Positions 7,855-14,907 of a DNA stretch of 37,539 nucleotides are shown piece after piece. Numbering within the stretch: position 1 is the first letter of the stretch; the number at the start of each line of letters is the position of its first letter. Under the pieces are notes generated by a model. The model saw only the letters and a list, made by a program, of their open reading frames with translations, had not been told where the DNA came from and made no database searches. Made by a program: the position numbers and the translations under genes. Location of the stretch: assembly GCA_013140775.1 (NCBI GenBank), contig JABFSA010000090.1:1-37539 (forward strand), in the 5' to 3' direction. Source of the DNA: Acidobacteriota bacterium. GTDB lineage: Bacteria > Acidobacteriota > Vicinamibacteria > Vicinamibacterales > UBA2999.

Positions 7855-9095
7855 CCGCCAGAGCGTTCGGCTTCAGGCTCTGGGCGCTCGGTCTTGCATC
7901 CGTGCTCCTGAGTTCCGCGCTCGGATTCGCGCAAATCAACATGCCCGATCCGTCGCTCATCAACGGGCGGGCGCTCCCCGCTCCGGAGCTCGCCCCGGGA
8001 ACCATCACCGTTCGTGTTGTGCGTGAAGCCATCGGCAACAACATCGTGGGGCAAGACGTGCGGCTCACGGTGGGTGGGGCCACCCGTACGGCGAAGACAG
8101 ATGACGAGGGACGCGCCGAGTTCTCAGGCCTTTCATCGGGCGCTGATGCACGAGCAGAAGTAACCGTTGATGGGGAAACGATCGCATCGGACCCGCTGAC
8201 GGTGCCTGCCACAGGTGGGCTCCGCGTCATTCTGGTTTCAGGTCTCCAGGCGGCCTCCGCCCGCGCCAAGGAACAAGCCGCCGCTGACGCCGCTTCGCCT
8301 CCAGTGAAGGGCGTCGTCGTGCTTGGTCCCAATTCCCGAGTCGCACTCGAGTTCCAGGACGACACGCTCCGCGTGTTCTACATCCTCGACGTTCTCAACA
8401 ACGCACGCGCGCGGGTTGATATCGGAGGACCGCTCATCATCGACCTCCCTCGGGGAGCGGGCGGCGCGGCCGTCATCCAGGGGTCATCTCCTTCGGCAAC
8501 CGTCAGCGGGGATCGCCTGACGGTGACAGGACCCTTTGCTCCCGGCGTCACATCGGTCCAGGTTGGGTTCACGCTCGCGCACGACGGACCGGACCTCGAG
8601 CTGCAGCAGACATGGCCTGTCGCGCTGGAGCAGCTGACCGTTGCCGCAGAGAAGATTGGCGCATTGTCCATAGCCTCGCCGCAGTTTTCAACCGTCGGCG
8701 AGATCAAATCAGGTGATGGCACGCCGTTCCTTCTTGCCAGCGGCGCGGCGCTACCGGCGGGGAGCACGCTGACCCTCCAGTTGTCCGGCCTTCCCTCGCA
8801 CAGTGCGCTCCCTCGCCAGGTTGCATTGGCCCTTGCCCTGGCAATCATCGGTGCGGGCGCATGGCTGTCCTACAAACCACGACCGGGAGGGCCCTCGAAA
8901 GCGAAGCTCGCCAGCAGGCGCGATGAGCTTCTCGCGGATCTCGCCGCGATCGAGAAGCGGCGACGCCGAGGCGAGTCGTCCGGACGCGACGCGCAGCGTC
9001 AGCCTGAGCTGCTCGCGGAACTCGAAGGGATCTATGGCGAGCTGGACGAGGTGCGTCCTGGCCCGCGGGGAGGCGGCGAGGACGTCGCCGCGTGA
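7851..9095 (+). CDS. Secreted, C-terminally anchored beta-sandwich protein in the ccm cluster
   Basis: I do not recognise a named family for the whole protein (414 residues). It starts with a signal sequence (FRLWALGLASVLLSSALGFAQ). Residues 50-120 look like a carboxypeptidase-regulatory-type beta sandwich: GTITVRVV, GQDVRLTVGG, TDDEGRAEFSGL. The middle is beta-rich and probably periplasmic. A single membrane helix lies near residues 325-343 (QVALALALAIIGAGAWLSY). The cytoplasmic tail is charged and helical (RRDELLADLAAIEKRRRRGE and LLAELEGIYGELDEV). It overlaps the zinc-ribbon gene by 4 nt and ccmA by 4 nt, so it is translated as part of the ccm operon. A scaffold or chaperone role in cytochrome assembly is a guess. 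Confidence 0.7.
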   Translation: MTARAFGFRLWALGLASVLLSSALGFAQINMPDPSLINGRALPAPELAPGTITVRVVREAIGNNIVGQDVRLTVGGATRTAKTDDEGRAEFSGLSSGADARAEVTVDGETIASDPLTVPATGGLRVILVSGLQAASARAKEQAAADAASPPVKGVVVLGPNSRVALEFQDDTLRVFYILDVLNNARARVDIGGPLIIDLPRGAGGAAVIQGSSPSATVSGDRLTVTGPFAPGVTSVQVGFTLAHDGPDLELQQTWPVALEQLTVAAEKIGALSIASPQFSTVGEIKSGDGTPFLLASGAALPAGSTLTLQLSGLPSHSALPRQVALALALAIIGAGAWLSYKPRPGGPSKAKLASRRDELLADLAAIEKRRRRGESSGRDAQRQPELLAELEGIYGELDEVRPGPRGGGEDVAA

Positions 9096-9838
9096 ACCCC
9101 GCGCCGTCTGACTTCGAAGACCTGAGGGTTGAAGACGTCTCGCGCCACTTCGGCCGGCGCCGCGCCGTTTCTCACGTCACCTTTCATGCCCCGCGTGGCT
9201 CCATCGTCGGTCTTCTCGGTCCGAACGGGGCAGGGAAGTCCACGATTCTTTCGATGCTGGCCACGCTTCTTCGGCCAAGCACCGGCCGCATCCTCTACGG
9301 TCAGTGTGATTCGGTCGTCCACGGAGCAGCCCTGCGCGGCTCGATCGGGGTTCTCGGACACGATCTTTTTCTCTATCCAGAACTGACCGCCAGAGAGAAC
9401 CTCGAGTTCTTTGCAGGGCTCTATGCGTTGAAGCAGCCTGGCGCGTCTGCCGACGCCGCGCTCGAGCGCGCGGGACTTGCACATCGAGCCGCGGACCCTG
9501 TCTCGAGCTTCTCGCGTGGCATGCGGCAGCGAGTCGCCCTCGAGCGCGCACTGATCCACGATCCGCGCCTCCTTCTTCTCGACGAACCATTCACAGGTCT
9601 GGACGAATCGTCTGCCGCACGGCTCCTCGCCCGGCTGGACTCGCTTCGCAAGCAGGGAACCATCGTCGTCCTCGCGACCCACGATCTGGACCTCGCCGAA
9701 GGCCTCTTCGACCGCGCGATCTTTTTGCGAGACGGGCGAATGGCGTCCGCCGCCGATCGTCCAGCGTCGCTGAGGGCCATGTATCGCGAGGTCATGACGC
9801 ACGCCCACGCGGCGGCCGCACAGGGGACGGAAGGGTAG
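9092..9838 (+). CDS. ccmA: Heme exporter ATP-binding protein CcmA
   Basis: This ABC ATPase (248 residues) drives release of holo-CcmE from the CcmCD complex, together with CcmB, at the cytoplasmic membrane. The Walker A motif is GPNGAGKST. The signature region is FSRGMRQRVALERAL, in place of the canonical LSGGQ, a form common in CcmA. Walker B is LLLLDEPFTGLD, and the switch histidine is in LATHDLDLAE. The start is GTG at 9092, overlapping the previous stop by 4 nt (GTGA). ccmB begins 2 nt after its stop. The identity as CcmA rather than a generic ABC protein rests on ccmB immediately downstream and on the cluster. Confidence 0.93.
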   Translation: MNPAPSDFEDLRVEDVSRHFGRRRAVSHVTFHAPRGSIVGLLGPNGAGKSTILSMLATLLRPSTGRILYGQCDSVVHGAALRGSIGVLGHDLFLYPELTARENLEFFAGLYALKQPGASADAALERAGLAHRAADPVSSFSRGMRQRVALERALIHDPRLLLLDEPFTGLDESSAARLLARLDSLRKQGTIVVLATHDLDLAEGLFDRAIFLRDGRMASAADRPASLRAMYREVMTHAHAAAAQGTEG

Positions 9839-9840
9839 GC

Positions 9841-10518
9841 ATGTTCACCCGCATCGTCTGGCTGGTGCTCCGTAAGGACCTGATGGTCGAGATTCGCAGC
9901 CTGGAGATCGCGTACACGACGATCTTCTTTGCCGTGTCGTGCGTTCTGGTGTTTGCGTTTGCGCTGGTTCAAGAGGGACGTGCACCAACGGACGGCGCTG
10001 CCGGCATTCTCTGGATTGCCATCGCCTTCTCGGGGACCCTCGCACTTGGACGAACGTTCGAACGCGAGAGGCAGGCTGAGACGTTGAAAGCGCTTCTTCT
10101 CGCGCCTGCCGCGCGGCCGGCCATCTACGTGGGGAAGCTCCTCGGCATCATCGGACTCATGGCGGTGACCGAGATCGTCCTCGTTCCGCTCGTGTCGCTG
10201 TTCTTTCAGGCGCCGTTCTTCACCAGGCCGCTCTGGCTCGCGGCAGTGCTCCTGTCGGGGACCATTGGCTTTGCGGCCGTCGGCACCCTCTTCGCGGCGA
10301 TGCTCGTCCGCGCGCGCACCCGTGACGTGCTTCTCCCCGTCCTGTTGTATCCGATTACCGTTCCAGTCATCATTGCCGGGGTTCGGGCGACAGCAGCCCT
10401 TCTGCAACCGGATCTGGACGCGGGAATCATCCAGTTCTGGGTGGCTCTTCTCGTGTGCTTCGATGTAGTGTTCGTCACACTGGCGCTCTGGACGTTCGAG
10501 CCCGTGATGACGGACTGA
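9841..10518 (+). CDS. ccmB: Heme exporter membrane protein CcmB
   Basis: The 225-residue polytopic protein has about six membrane helices and typical CcmB sequence: LVLRKDLMVEIRS at the N-terminus, then TTIFFAVSCVLVFAFAL, LWIAIAFSGTLALGRTFERE and LLLPVLLYPITVPVIIAGVRAT. The charged FERERQAETLKALLLAPA loop is the usual CcmA contact region. It forms the CcmAB transporter with the gene upstream. The operon is interrupted directly after its stop by a 132-bp palindromic repeat before ccmC. No separate transcription terminator is obvious within that repeat other than its own large inverted arms. Confidence 0.95.
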   Translation: MFTRIVWLVLRKDLMVEIRSLEIAYTTIFFAVSCVLVFAFALVQEGRAPTDGAAGILWIAIAFSGTLALGRTFERERQAETLKALLLAPAARPAIYVGKLLGIIGLMAVTEIVLVPLVSLFFQAPFFTRPLWLAAVLLSGTIGFAAVGTLFAAMLVRARTRDVLLPVLLYPITVPVIIAGVRATAALLQPDLDAGIIQFWVALLVCFDVVFVTLALWTFEPVMTD

Positions 10519-10530
10519 ATTGAGAAGTGT

Positions 10531-10662
10531 CGTTCACACTTCTAGGTTCTTGCTTCTCGGTTCGTGTTCAAGTTCGCGTTCGCGTTCGACGAAGAGGCCG
10601 AAACCCGGCACATGACCGAACCTGAACACGAACTGAGCACCCAGAACGTGGAAGGGTGAACG
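10531..10662. repeat. GTTC/GAAC palindromic element, copy A (between ccmB and ccmC)
   Basis: The arms at 10531-10570 and 10623-10662 are an inverted repeat with 33 of 40 positions matching by hand alignment. Inside the left half, five tandem hexamers of form GTTCNN run from 10560 to 10589. Copies B (20098-20225) and C (33409-33525) share the ends GTTCACACTTCT (or ATTCACTCTTCC) and GTGAACG. Copies A and B also share GAACCTGAACACGAAC near the right arm and GTGAACGRCAAGGT at the right edge. The remainder of the ccmB-ccmC gap (10519-10676) holds no gene. Confidence 0.75.
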
Positions 10663-10676
10663 ACAAGGTTTAGACT

Positions 10677-11333
10677 ATGCCCAAATGGTTTGTCCCGCTC
10701 GCCGTCGTCTGCGCCGTGATGTTCGCGGTGTCGCCGGTCCTCATTGCAAACGCGCCGTATGAATCGACGATGGGTCTGGTGCAGAAGATTTTCTACGTAC
10801 ACCTGCCGTCCGCGTGGGTGTTTCTGCTGGGTGCGATTGTCTGCGGCATCGCCAGCGCACGTTTTCTCTTCAAGGGCGACCCGCGGCAGGATCGCCTCGC
10901 CTGGGCGGCCGCGGAACTTGTGGTGGTGTTCGGCATCATCACGCTCGTCACCGGTCCTCTGTGGGCTCGCAAGGCGTGGGGCGTCTGGTGGCAGTGGGAC
11001 GTTCGGCTCACCTCGAGTTTGATGGGCTGGATGGTGTCGGTCGCGTACTTACTGCTGCGTCAGTTCGGCGGGCCGGGATCTGAGAAGCTTGCGGCGGGCC
11101 TGGCGCTCTTCGGCATGGCCAACGTGCCGTTTATTTACATCTCGGTGAACTACTGGCGAACGATTCATCCCACGACCAGCGTGGTGCCCACACTGCCGAC
11201 CTCGTTCGGTCTGCCGCTGTGGTTCAGTGCCATTGCGTTTCTTCTCCTCTTCGTCCTGCTGCTGAGAATGCGTGTGCGACTCGAGGAGCAACGGGCCACA
11301 CTCGACACGCTTTATCTTTCCGCCGATGCATAG
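10677..11333 (+). CDS. ccmC: Heme exporter subunit CcmC
   Basis: CcmC (218 residues) presents heme to CcmE on the outer membrane face. Six hydrophobic helices are visible. The WWD-domain signature reads WARKAWGVWWQWDVRLTSSL, and the two conserved heme-ligand histidines are likely in FYVHLPSAWV and WRTIHPTTS. The family ending is short and basic. The start ATG at 10677 follows the repeat element by 14 nt. TAGACT immediately before it resembles a -10 box but is too close to be a usable promoter for this start. The ccmD-like gene follows 4 nt after the stop. Confidence 0.95.
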   Translation: MPKWFVPLAVVCAVMFAVSPVLIANAPYESTMGLVQKIFYVHLPSAWVFLLGAIVCGIASARFLFKGDPRQDRLAWAAAELVVVFGIITLVTGPLWARKAWGVWWQWDVRLTSSLMGWMVSVAYLLLRQFGGPGSEKLAAGLALFGMANVPFIYISVNYWRTIHPTTSVVPTLPTSFGLPLWFSAIAFLLLFVLLLRMRVRLEEQRATLDTLYLSADA

Positions 11334-11337
11334 AACC

Positions 11338-11652
11338 ATGACGACCCGACTCCTGATGGCCACCGTGTTGTTCTGCGCCATTGGTGCTGCTGGCACCATC
11401 TGGCCATCAATAGACCGATACACGGCGACAACTGTGCTCGCACAACAGCCGGCACCCGTGGACGAGTTCGTGCCGATCGATCAGCTGCCACCACAGGATC
11501 AACTTCCCGCGGCGCCCCTGCTGGTCACGGCGTATGCCTTCGTCGTGCTCATGCTTTTCGCGTATGTCGTGTCGCTGGCGAAGCGTCTCGGCGGGGTGCA
11601 GCGCGACCTCGAGCGGCTGCAATCTGAACTGAAGCACACCGGACGGTCCTGA
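11338..11652 (+). CDS. CcmD-family membrane protein
   Basis: The 104-residue product has an N-terminal hydrophobic stretch that may be a signal sequence (LLMATVLFCAIGAAG), a short periplasmic segment (DEFVPIDQLPPQDQLP), one membrane helix (LLVTAYAFVVLMLFAYVV) and a charged helical tail with QRDLERLQSEL. Placement after ccmC and the single helix with a cytoplasmic coil match CcmD-family proteins of non-proteobacteria. CcmD assists CcmC and release of holo-CcmE. ATG at 11338 begins 4 nt after the ccmC stop; ATG at 11326 in the same frame overlaps ccmC and cannot be excluded. Its stop shares one base with the next ATG (TGATG). Confidence 0.75.
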   Translation: MTTRLLMATVLFCAIGAAGTIWPSIDRYTATTVLAQQPAPVDEFVPIDQLPPQDQLPAAPLLVTAYAFVVLMLFAYVVSLAKRLGGVQRDLERLQSELKHTGRS

Positions 11653-11807
11653 TGCCGACCGCCGCCCACTTCCTCTACATTCCTGGCGTATTCGTGCTCG
11701 GAATCGTGGTCGGGTGGATTCTCGGTTCGCGCGCGGCGGCAGACGCGTACGCCGCACAACTTCAGAAAACGAATCCCAGACGGGACGATACGCGCGAACG
11801 GCGCTAA
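11652..11807 (+). CDS. 51-residue single-helix membrane protein ending the ccm cluster
   Basis: This short frame starts with ATG at 11652, inside the preceding TGA, and stops with TAA at 11805-11807. The product is one membrane helix (FLYIPGVFVLGIVVGWILGS) followed by a basic, charged tail ending in RERR. The TGATG junction suggests translational coupling with the CcmD-family gene. The 3' end overlaps the stop of the convergent metallophosphoesterase gene by 4 nt. I do not recognise a family. It could be a second CcmD-like subunit or a stabilising peptide. Confidence 0.65.
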   Translation: MPTAAHFLYIPGVFVLGIVVGWILGSRAAADAYAAQLQKTNPRRDDTRERR

Positions 11808-12586
11808 CGTCCGACGGCGAGTCGCTGCGCGAGGACCTCGGGCAGGCCCGCCTGTACGATCTTTTCCTGGGCCGTCGTGATGTCGTAGGCAGTCCTCTCG
11901 AACGTGAGGCACTGCATCTTTGTGTCGAATACTCCGAATGCCGCCCGGGCATCGAGATCGCGAGGCTGTCCCACCGCGCCGCAGTTGAGCAGATACTTGC
12001 AGCCGTCCTCGAGATCGAGACGGAAAGGAAACCCTCGCACCGGTACGGTCGTGTCGAGCTCGCGTCCACTTCGTCCTGGTGACGCGCTGCCCGCTCCCGG
12101 CGGGCCAAGTCTGAACATCGCCGGCACGTGAGTGTGGCCGAACAGACAGACCGTTCGTTCCGTCGCATCCAGCGACCGCAACGCGTCCATTTCGTCGAAG
12201 ACATACACGTCTTCGTCGAAGGGAGTGCCATGGCAGATTTCAATCAGGTCGTCCACGACGATCGGTCCCTTCGGCAAGGCGGCGAGCCACGCGAGATTCT
12301 CGGAGGTGAGGGTGTCTGCCGTCCATTCGATCGCCTGGCGGGCGAGGCGGTTGAAGCCGTCAACCGTATCGATCCCTGCGGCCACCTTGTCGTGATTGCC
12401 TCGGATGACCGTGCACTCGGGCAGCGCGCGCACGCGTTCGATCACGGCATTGGGATCGGCGCCGTAGCCAACGAGATCGCCGAGCACGAGCACGCGATCG
12501 CGCGGGCCCGCCGCAGACAGGGTGGCATCGAGGGCCTCAAGGTTTCCGTGGATGTCGCTGATGATCAGGTACGTCACTGTTCCCAC
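11804..12586 (-). CDS. Calcineurin-like metallophosphoesterase (YfcE/MJ0936-like)
   Basis: This 260-residue metal-dependent phosphoesterase has the motifs in order: DIHGN near the start, GDLVGYG, GNHD, and GHTH toward the C-terminus. These residues form the two-metal site. The family includes phosphodiesterases and phosphatases of unclear substrate, often acting on cyclic nucleotides, nucleotides or diadenosine tetraphosphate; GDLVGYGADPNAVIERVR and LNCGAVGQPRD match this cytoplasmic group. The start is GTG at 12586 or GTG at 12577. It starts 9 nt after the aroK stop, so it is probably co-transcribed with aroA and aroK, but no link to the shikimate pathway is evident. Confidence 0.9.
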   Translation of the reverse strand: MGTVTYLIISDIHGNLEALDATLSAAGPRDRVLVLGDLVGYGADPNAVIERVRALPECTVIRGNHDKVAAGIDTVDGFNRLARQAIEWTADTLTSENLAWLAALPKGPIVVDDLIEICHGTPFDEDVYVFDEMDALRSLDATERTVCLFGHTHVPAMFRLGPPGAGSASPGRSGRELDTTVPVRGFPFRLDLEDGCKYLLNCGAVGQPRDLDARAAFGVFDTKMQCLTFERTAYDITTAQEKIVQAGLPEVLAQRLAVGR

Positions 12587-12595
12587 ACTGGCGGC

Positions 12596-13093
12596 CTAGT
12601 AGCCGATCCACTCCATGAGCCGTTCGACAACTTCATCGACGGGCGCGCCCGCGTCGATTCGCACGTGCGCCGTCGCGTAGGCCTGACGACGCCTCGTATA
12701 GAGCTGTTCCATCTGTCCCAGATCGGAGGCCAGCGGCCGGCGGCCATCCCCGGGAACGCGCTCAATCACGCGAGTGAGCGGAAGATCCAGCCAGGCCACG
12801 GCGCCGTCGCCCAGCATTGTGGCGCGCAGGTCGGGGTCAACGAAAGTTCCCCCGCCCGTGGCGACCACCACGTTGCGCTCTGGCAGTAATTCGAGCAGCA
12901 CCTCGCGCTCGGCCCGGCGGAAGTATGCCTCACCCTCCTGCGCAAAAATCGCAGATACCGTGCGCCGCTCGCGCGCCTCGATCCGATGATCGATGTCCTC
13001 CGAGCGCCACCCGATTCGACGGCCAAGAGCCGTGGCGACCGTGGTCTTGCCGGCACCCATGAAGCCGACGAGATACAGCTTGTCGGATTTCAC
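12596..13093 (-). CDS. aroK: Shikimate kinase
   Basis: Shikimate kinase phosphorylates shikimate at O3 with ATP, the fifth step to chorismate. The 165-residue protein shows Walker A GFMGAGKTT, the DIDHRIE region binding shikimate and Mg, EAYFRRAEREVL, and the GGGTFVDP shikimate loop. The arginine lid is in GDGRRPLA and the base-binding segment is YTRRRQAYATAHVRID. The start is GTG, overlapping the aroA stop by 4 nt (GTGA), which indicates translational coupling with aroA, the next-but-one step of the pathway. Confidence 0.95.
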   Translation of the reverse strand: MKSDKLYLVGFMGAGKTTVATALGRRIGWRSEDIDHRIEARERRTVSAIFAQEGEAYFRRAEREVLLELLPERNVVVATGGGTFVDPDLRATMLGDGAVAWLDLPLTRVIERVPGDGRRPLASDLGQMEQLYTRRRQAYATAHVRIDAGAPVDEVVERLMEWIGY

Positions 13094-14397
13094 ACGCGGA
13101 GCGACTCGAGAACGGAGAAGAACTCGGGATACGACACAGCCGCCGCAGCGGCTCCATGGATGGTGGTAGGACCGGACGCCCCCAAGGCAGCAATCGCAAA
13201 CGCCATCGCGAGGCGATGGTCTTCGTGCGCTTCGACGTCGCCACCATGCAGACGCCGGGTGGCACGGACGCGGAAGCCGTCGGCTTGTTCCTCGATGTCA
13301 GCGCCCATGCGGCGGAGGCCATCGGCAAGAGCCGAGATGCGATCGCTTTCCTTGACGCGCAGTTCCTGCGCCCCTGTCACCGTGAGCCCGCCGCCATGGG
13401 TCGCCAGCGCCGCGAGCACCGGGAGCTCGTCGATGACACCTGGCACCTCATCGGGTGCGATCGTGATGTCGCGGAGCACCTCGTAGCGCACGACAATCGT
13501 CCCCATCGGCTCGCCAAGGTCGCCTTCGGTCGAAGCCCCCGCGTCCACACGCGCACCAAACCGCCGCAACACGTCCAGAATCGACGTTCGACTGGGATTG
13601 AGGCCGACCTCCTCGATCACGATTTCAGAGCCCGGGAGCGCGGCGGCCGCAACCATCCAGAAGGCAGCGGATGAAATATCGCCGGGCACGGTCAGCTCCC
13701 GTCCGGAGAGCCGTTGACCGCCCTCGATGGTGACCAGGTTGCCGGCCGAGCCAACGGTGACGCCGAACGCCTGCAGGGCCCGTTCGGTGTGATCGCGTGT
13801 CGGCAACGGCTCGCGAACTGAGGTCGTGCCCTCTGCGTGCAGGCCGGCAAGAATCACCGCGCTCTTCACCTGGGCGCTCGGAATCTCCGGCGCAAAGGCA
13901 ATGCTCGACGGTCGCGCGGTGCCCTCGATCGTCAGAGGTGGGCGGCCGTCGGCCGAGGTGAAACGCGCGCCCATGCGCTCGAGCGGCTCGATGATGCGGC
14001 GCATCGGACGCCGGCGCAACGAGTCATCTCCGGTCAGCGTGGTCTGGAAGGGATGTGCAGCGAGGATGCCCGAGAGCATCCGAATCGTGCTGCCGGAATT
14101 GCCGGCATCCAGCGTCGCGGCCGGGACGCTCAGGCCGCGCACACCGCGGCCGGCGACTCGCAGGTCGAGGCCACGGGCAGGATCTCTACCGATCTCGTGA
14201 ATTTCAACGCCCAACCCTCGCAGGCATCGCAGGGTCGAGGCACAGTCGGCGCCGGTCGAGTATCCCCTGAGGACCGAGGATCCGTCCGCAATAGCGGCCA
14301 GCATCGCATACCGGTGAGAGATGGATTTGTCACCCGGGGGCCGCACGCGACCTTGCACGCGCGACGCCGGTGCTACCACGGCTACGTCCGACGACAC
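13090..14397 (-). CDS. aroA: 5-enolpyruvylshikimate-3-phosphate synthase
   Basis: EPSP synthase joins phosphoenolpyruvate to shikimate-3-phosphate. The 435-residue protein begins VAPASRVQGRVRPPGDKSIS, with the PEP/S3P lysine in GDKSISHR. LDAGNSGSTIRMLSG replaces the class I GNAGTAMRPL, and RRRPMRRIIEPLERMGA follows. The rest (SAQVKSAVILAGL, DELPVLAALA, LRVKESDRI, EAHEDHRLAMAFAIA) is standard. The GNSG-x-T and RPM-R features resemble class II enzymes, which tend to be glyphosate-tolerant; sensitivity cannot be read off directly. The start is GTG at 14397. TATAGT at 14404-14409 on the same strand is a possible -10 box only 6 nt before it. It is divergent from the RsbW-like gene. Confidence 0.97.
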   Translation of the reverse strand: MSSDVAVVAPASRVQGRVRPPGDKSISHRYAMLAAIADGSSVLRGYSTGADCASTLRCLRGLGVEIHEIGRDPARGLDLRVAGRGVRGLSVPAATLDAGNSGSTIRMLSGILAAHPFQTTLTGDDSLRRRPMRRIIEPLERMGARFTSADGRPPLTIEGTARPSSIAFAPEIPSAQVKSAVILAGLHAEGTTSVREPLPTRDHTERALQAFGVTVGSAGNLVTIEGGQRLSGRELTVPGDISSAAFWMVAAAALPGSEIVIEEVGLNPSRTSILDVLRRFGARVDAGASTEGDLGEPMGTIVVRYEVLRDITIAPDEVPGVIDELPVLAALATHGGGLTVTGAQELRVKESDRISALADGLRRMGADIEEQADGFRVRATRRLHGGDVEAHEDHRLAMAFAIAALGASGPTTIHGAAAAAVSYPEFFSVLESLRV

Positions 14398-14403
14398 CAG
14401 ACG

Positions 14404-14409
14404 ACTATA
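14404..14409 (-). promoter_or_regulatory. Putative -10 box of aroA, near-leaderless
   Basis: On the minus strand this reads TATAGT, ending 6 nt before the GTG at 14397. With normal spacing the transcript would begin at or within a base or two of the start codon. No -35 resembling TTGACA is apparent upstream. This is a sequence-pattern call only. Confidence 0.35.
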
Positions 14410-14443
14410 GCAGGAGCCCGCACGCCAGCGACCGGCTCCAGCC

Positions 14444-14449
14444 TATAAT
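14444..14449 (+). promoter_or_regulatory. Putative -10 box (TATAAT) of the RsbW-like gene
   Basis: This is a consensus TATAAT, 11 nt before the ATG at 14461. A start site 6-7 nt downstream would leave a leader of about 4-5 nt and no room for a Shine-Dalgarno. No clear -35 is seen about 17 nt upstream. It lies in the 63-nt divergent gap with aroA. Confidence 0.5.
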
Positions 14450-14460
14450 GACGGCAACCG

Positions 14461-14907
14461 ATGACGCTCGGAAGCTCGGTCCGCCTGGATTTTCGAAGCA
14501 CCCTCGACATGCTGGATCTGGTCCAGGGCGTTGGCGACCATATCGGACGCATGGCAGGACTCGACGAGGATGCTCTGCACTGGCTTGGCGTCGCCATTCG
14601 CGAGTCCGTGATCAACGCCGTCAGGCACGGCAATAAGGGCGACGAAGCCAAGCGCGTCCACGTCGAATTCACCCGGTTCAAGGATGACAGTGGCCCGGGA
14701 GTCTCGATTCGAGTACGCGACGAGGGCCCCGGCTTCGACCCGGAAGTCGTTCCCGACTGTTGTGACCCCGAAAATCTCCTCAAGACCAGCGGACGCGGCA
14801 TCTTCATGATCCGCAGCTTCATGGATGAGCTCGTTCTGCGACGTGCAGCCGAGGGCGGCATGGAAGTCGTCATGGTCAAGCGCGCCCAGCAGCCCCAGCA
14901 GGTGTAA
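14461..14907 (+). CDS. RsbW-like anti-sigma regulatory kinase (HATPase_c domain)
   Basis: This 148-residue single-domain ATPase is of the anti-sigma factor/serine kinase type. It has the N-box VAIRESVINAVRHGN (E, N, H, G), the G1 box DEGPGFDPE, and the G2 region GRGIFMIRSFMD. Such proteins bind a sigma factor or phosphorylate an anti-anti-sigma STAS protein. No STAS or sigma gene is next to it in this window, so its partner is unknown. The downstream inositol monophosphatase starts 1 nt after its stop (TAATTG). A near-leaderless promoter is suggested by TATAAT just upstream. Confidence 0.9.
   Translation: MTLGSSVRLDFRSTLDMLDLVQGVGDHIGRMAGLDEDALHWLGVAIRESVINAVRHGNKGDEAKRVHVEFTRFKDDSGPGVSIRVRDEGPGFDPEVVPDCCDPENLLKTSGRGIFMIRSFMDELVLRRAAEGGMEVVMVKRAQQPQQV

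Noticed and set aside
10560..10589. GTTC-spaced units as alphaproteobacterial-type LexA boxes (GTTC-N7-GTTC)
   Set aside because: The spacing varies from 6 to 8, mainly 6, and the units extend through a palindrome. The adjacent genes (ccm, transporter, rnpB) are not DNA-damage genes. It is better described as a repeat element.
10671..10676. TAGACT as a -10 box for ccmC
   Set aside because: It directly abuts the ATG, so the transcript would start inside the coding region.
12128..12889. A 253-residue plus-strand frame opposite the phosphoesterase and aroK
   Set aside because: Both minus-strand genes have full motifs; this frame has none.
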